From an uncultured Actinomycetes bacterium (lineage in GTDB: Bacteria; Actinomycetota; Actinomycetes; S36-B12): a stretch of DNA of 7,215 nt. Position numbers and translations under genes: made by a program. Location: positions 1 through 7,215 of the forward strand of contig CAINGG010000308.1 in assembly GCA_903848435.1 (NCBI GenBank), given 5' to 3'. Of the stretch, positions 4,764 to 7,215 are shown piece after piece. Positions within the stretch are counted from its first letter, which is position 1. Each line of letters starts with the position of its first letter. Under the pieces are notes generated by a model that was not told the DNA's origin, did no database searches, and was given only the letters and a program-made list of their open reading frames with translations.

Positions 4764-6517
4764 GCGGGCCTCCCGGGCAGGTCGATGACGTGCAGGGACG
4801 ATGGGTCGGCCTCGATCGTGGCAGACATCGCCCCGGTCAGCACGACGGTGTGCCGATGCGCGCTGAGGTTGACCACGAAGGCTCGGGTGCGGCCAGAACC
4901 GGCGACCACGAGGGCATCGGCGACCTCCGGCTGGTCCGAGCGGGTCGGATGCACGCGGTCGTAGCTGACGAGATCGCGCAGCAGCGCGTAAACCGGGAAC
5001 TCCTCGCCGGGTCGCGACGGAAAGGCGGCGGGGTCCGCGGATCCGGCATCTCGCTCGCGTAGGCCGCGCCAGCCGAGCGCCTCGAAGTAGGTGACGGCGT
5101 CGATCGTGCCCGCCTGTGCCAGCCCACGCAGGGACAGCGCCGTCCAAGCAGCCCCGAGCCACGTGCGCTGCCGCGCATCCACCGACGAGGGGAGCGGGGT
5201 ATTGCTCGGATCCGCGGTGGGATCGGTGGCATTGGGGTTGTAGCGCGGCCGCAGGCTGATCGGGCCGACCGCGATCCGGGCGTTGCCCGCGATGCGCTGT
5301 GCATTGCGGGCGATCAACTCCTGGCTCGCGGTGTTCTGCAGGATCGAGCGATCGTCGGCAGCATGCACCTGGGGGTTGAGCCCGAACGACAGCCATGCCA
5401 ACCCTGCGGTGTCCGGCGGCATGCGGTTCACCTCGGTGAAGTAGCGGTCTGTTCCCGCGCTCCATGGCAGGTCGTGACCCAGGACGTCCTGCGCGGCGCT
5501 CAGGGAAGCAGCCGATGTCACCTTCTCGTCCGCGCGGATCACCATCCACGAGTCCGCGAGGGGAGCGATATCGCGAACGACGTCCCGCAGCGATGCGTAG
5601 TCGTCGACATTCGCGAAGCGAACGCGCAGCCGGGTTCCGGTCGCCTGGGCGATCCCGGCAGCCTGCCGCAGCGCCTCGACGGGGTCGGCATCGTCGGTCA
5701 CGGTGACCATGAGGTGGTCGAGTGAGAGCGCGCGGACAGCCGCAATCTCGTCATCGGTCCACGGGAAGTCGGTGGCCTGCGTGCCGATGGCGGGCACCGG
5801 CACCGTGGCCTCGGCCACCTCGATCGTCACGAACTCCGGCGCGACGACGATGTCCGGTGCCTCGCCATCGACCGTCACGGTCACGGACTGCGCGATCTCA
5901 TCGCTTGGCTGCACCTCGACGGGGAAGGGCAGCGAGATGGGGGTGCAGTAGGTCTTGTAGGACGCGTCGCTCCAATTGCGGTGGTCCTCGGTCTCGAAGG
6001 TGTCGCCGTCGAAGGCCACCCGCACGAGCGTGCCCGGCGTGCCGGGGTACTCCATGGCGCGGATGTCGCGGAAGGGTTGGTGCGGGGAGATGGCGTCGGG
6101 GAAGGCCGACGCTGCTGTCGAACCATCGGGGGCGGTGATGGTGCACTCCCGGCCGGCGAAGCCATCCATGGGATGCAGCACGCACAGCCCAAGTCGATTG
6201 CGCAGGAACGGCGTACCCGTTGCTCCGCGCATGGCATAGCGCAGGGTGCCGTCCACGTCGCCGGTGATCTCCGCCGACCACGTGAAGTCCGAGGCATCGA
6301 ACGTGCCGCGCGCTCGCAGGGAAATGCGGAAGCGATCGGCACCCGCATCGATGGCCTCGTCCTCAATGATCCACGGCCTCGCGGTCCAGTTGCGGTCCTG
6401 GAAGACGACGTAGATCCGGCGCACGATCTCGAGGTCGCCGAGGCGAATCGCGCGCAGGTCACCGGAGTCGTAGTCCAATCGCAGCGGGCCCGCGGTCAGT
6501 CGCACGGGAGCCGTCAC
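4760..6517 (-). CDS. apnL: D-apionate lactonase-like protein
   Basis: This 585-residue protein looks like D-apionate lactonase (ApnL), which hydrolyses D-apionolactone to D-apionate in apiose catabolism. Three parts can be seen: an N-terminal beta-rich region (about 1-222) with RNWSDASYKTY at 180-190; a probable TIM barrel (about 225-490); and a small C-terminal beta domain (about 505-585). The barrel carries strongly patterned motifs: YFTEVNR (359-365), NPQVHA (381-386), VGPISLRPRYNPNAT (417-431), LPSSVDARQ (442-450) and VTYFEALGWRG (475-485). Glu362 and Glu479 sit where glycosidase-like barrels of clan GH-A keep their two acids, so they are candidate catalytic residues (inference). No signal peptide is seen, so it is probably cytoplasmic. 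GTG 6517 is chosen because it overlaps the stop of the preceding gene as GTGA and precedes the first beta strands; upstream in-frame residues to 6706 are Arg/Pro-rich shadow sequence. Assignment rests on motif recall, not on a search. Confidence 0.72.
   Translation of the reverse strand: MTAPVRLTAGPLRLDYDSGDLRAIRLGDLEIVRRIYVVFQDRNWTARPWIIEDEAIDAGADRFRISLRARGTFDASDFTWSAEITGDVDGTLRYAMRGATGTPFLRNRLGLCVLHPMDGFAGRECTITAPDGSTAASAFPDAISPHQPFRDIRAMEYPGTPGTLVRVAFDGDTFETEDHRNWSDASYKTYCTPISLPFPVEVQPSDEIAQSVTVTVDGEAPDIVVAPEFVTIEVAEATVPVPAIGTQATDFPWTDDEIAAVRALSLDHLMVTVTDDADPVEALRQAAGIAQATGTRLRVRFANVDDYASLRDVVRDIAPLADSWMVIRADEKVTSAASLSAAQDVLGHDLPWSAGTDRYFTEVNRMPPDTAGLAWLSFGLNPQVHAADDRSILQNTASQELIARNAQRIAGNARIAVGPISLRPRYNPNATDPTADPSNTPLPSSVDARQRTWLGAAWTALSLRGLAQAGTIDAVTYFEALGWRGLRERDAGSADPAAFPSRPGEEFPVYALLRDLVSYDRVHPTRSDQPEVADALVVAGSGRTRAFVVNLSAHRHTVVLTGAMSATIEADPSSLHVIDLPGRPA
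4769..4774 (-). promoter_or_regulatory. Strong ribosome binding site deciding the SDR start
   Basis: On the minus strand this reads GGGAGG, five bases before the GTG at 4763-4761. It lies inside the last codons of the lactonase gene. It is the best Shine-Dalgarno sequence seen ahead of any start in the window and supports GTG 4763 over the far longer upstream open frame. Confidence 0.75.
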
Positions 6518-7215
6518 GTCGCGCTGCCGACGCGGTAGGGCAGTCCCGTCTCCAGCGACTCGTAGGCGCCGAGCGTGAGTTCCATCGTGCGCAGGGTGTC
6601 GGCGCCGCTGGTCTCGGGCTCGCGGCCGGTGCGCAGGCACTCGACCCAGTGGCGCTGGAGGGTGACGACGCTGTCCTGGATGCCGTTCCACGGGCGCGAG
6701 GCCCACGTGTGCTCGGGGATCTGCAGGTCTTCGACCGTCACCGTTGCCCCGGACATGCGCGCGGCCGAGTCACCGACGTCGACCGGATGCGAGACGACCT
6801 CGAGGCGGTAGTCCTGGCCGAGCGTGATCGCGCCCTTAGTGCCCTCGAGGGTGACGAAGGCCTGCGGATACGTCGAGTGGTCGGAGAACGTCTCGTAGCT
6901 CGCATCGGCGATGGCCGTGGCGCCGGGCATCCGCATGATGACGGTGGCGACATCCTCGCCGACGATGCGCGGATTGACCTTCAGTGCCTCGGCGTAGAGG
7001 GACTCCGGCTCGCCCATGAAGAAGCGCGTGAGGTCGAACAGGTGCACGGCGACGTCGGCGATGATCATCCGCTCGCTGTCGAGCAGCCATGGCTGCGGCG
7101 TGTAGCAGTCGTGGAAGCTGCGGAAGCTGAAGCGCCCGAAGAACGGCCGCCCGATGGTGCCCGCATCGAGCACCTCCTTGACCCGGCGCATCGGGTACTG
7201 GAACCGGAAGTTCTC
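6514..7215 (-). CDS. apsD: Gfo/Idh/MocA family oxidoreductase, probable D-apiose dehydrogenase, C-terminal part (5' end outside the window)
   Basis: The visible 233 residues are the end of a Gfo/Idh/MocA dehydrogenase; the family is usually about 350 residues, so the Rossmann domain and the EKP catalytic lysine lie beyond base 7215. The frame is open to the window edge, beginning ENFRFQYP, so the ATG at 7191 is internal. Recognisable parts are the typical helix RRVKEVLDAGTIGRP (10-24), the strand FFGRFSFRSF, and the conserved Asp54 and His58 in DVAVHLFDLTRF, part of the family's active site. Later come VNPRIVGEDVAT and, near the end, SRPWNGIQDSV and GREPETSGADTL. These resemble D-apiose dehydrogenase (ApsD), which oxidises D-apiose to apionolactone. 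The lactonase-like gene overlaps its stop by 4 nt, which supports that role. Related family members (inositol, glucose-fructose, other pentose dehydrogenases) cannot be excluded from the sequence alone. Confidence 0.68.
   Translation of the reverse strand, partial: ENFRFQYPMRRVKEVLDAGTIGRPFFGRFSFRSFHDCYTPQPWLLDSERMIIADVAVHLFDLTRFFMGEPESLYAEALKVNPRIVGEDVATVIMRMPGATAIADASYETFSDHSTYPQAFVTLEGTKGAITLGQDYRLEVVSHPVDVGDSAARMSGATVTVEDLQIPEHTWASRPWNGIQDSVVTLQRHWVECLRTGREPETSGADTLRTMELTLGAYESLETGLPYRVGSAT

Noticed and set aside
4764..5549. N-terminal extension of the SDR reading frame
   Set aside because: It lies inside the lactonase gene, is Arg/Pro-rich and lacks motifs; the SDR fold begins right after GTG 4763, which has a good ribosome binding site.
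5363..6538. Plus-strand frames opposite the lactonase gene
   Set aside because: They are short, overlapping and motif-free, and all are antisense to a gene with clear conserved motifs.
6518..6706. N-terminal extension of the lactonase reading frame
   Set aside because: It overlaps the end of the dehydrogenase gene, reads as Arg/His/Pro-rich shadow sequence, and GTG 6517 has the stop/start overlap seen again at the next gene.

Overview
The window looks like chromosomal DNA from a high-GC Gram-positive bacterium (Actinomycetota). About two thirds of the bases are G+C by eye, third codon positions are strongly G/C, GTG starts are common, and two genes have the -10-to-ATG spacing of leaderless actinobacterial transcripts. 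A DUF2510 membrane protein and the gatB - 2-hydroxyacid dehydrogenase - ilvD order also fit. I cannot fix the genus.

Left half, plus strand (1-3966): the 3' end of gatB (Asp/Glu-tRNA amidotransferase subunit B) is followed after 3 nt by a D-2-hydroxyacid dehydrogenase-family gene. Next comes ilvD (dihydroxy-acid dehydratase, branched-chain amino acid synthesis), then a DUF2510 membrane protein of unknown role. ilvD and the DUF2510 gene each have a TANNNT hexamer ending 6-7 nt before the ATG and no clear Shine-Dalgarno, so each probably has its own leaderless promoter. This is mostly housekeeping DNA.

Right half, minus strand (7215 down to 3972): three genes are packed as an operon read toward the left half and joined by two 4-nt GTGA stop/start overlaps. 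They are the C-terminal two thirds of a Gfo/Idh/MocA oxidoreductase, a 585-residue three-domain protein that I recognise as D-apionate lactonase-like, and a 263-residue short-chain dehydrogenase (SDR). A Gfo/Idh/MocA dehydrogenase next to a D-apionate lactonase is the known entry to D-apiose (plant cell-wall branched pentose) catabolism: apiose is oxidised to apionolactone, then hydrolysed to apionate. The SDR is the least expected member and could act on apionate or a later intermediate. Any remaining pathway genes and a transporter would lie beyond 7215.

The two halves converge with only 5 bp between stop codons and no recognisable terminator. I see no RNA genes, CRISPR, insertion sequences, integrases or phage genes. 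The only non-coding stretches are under 60 bp, so no gene-free region exceeds 300 bases. The most interesting content is the likely actinobacterial apiose/apionate module with its SDR; no wholly unknown system is evident.
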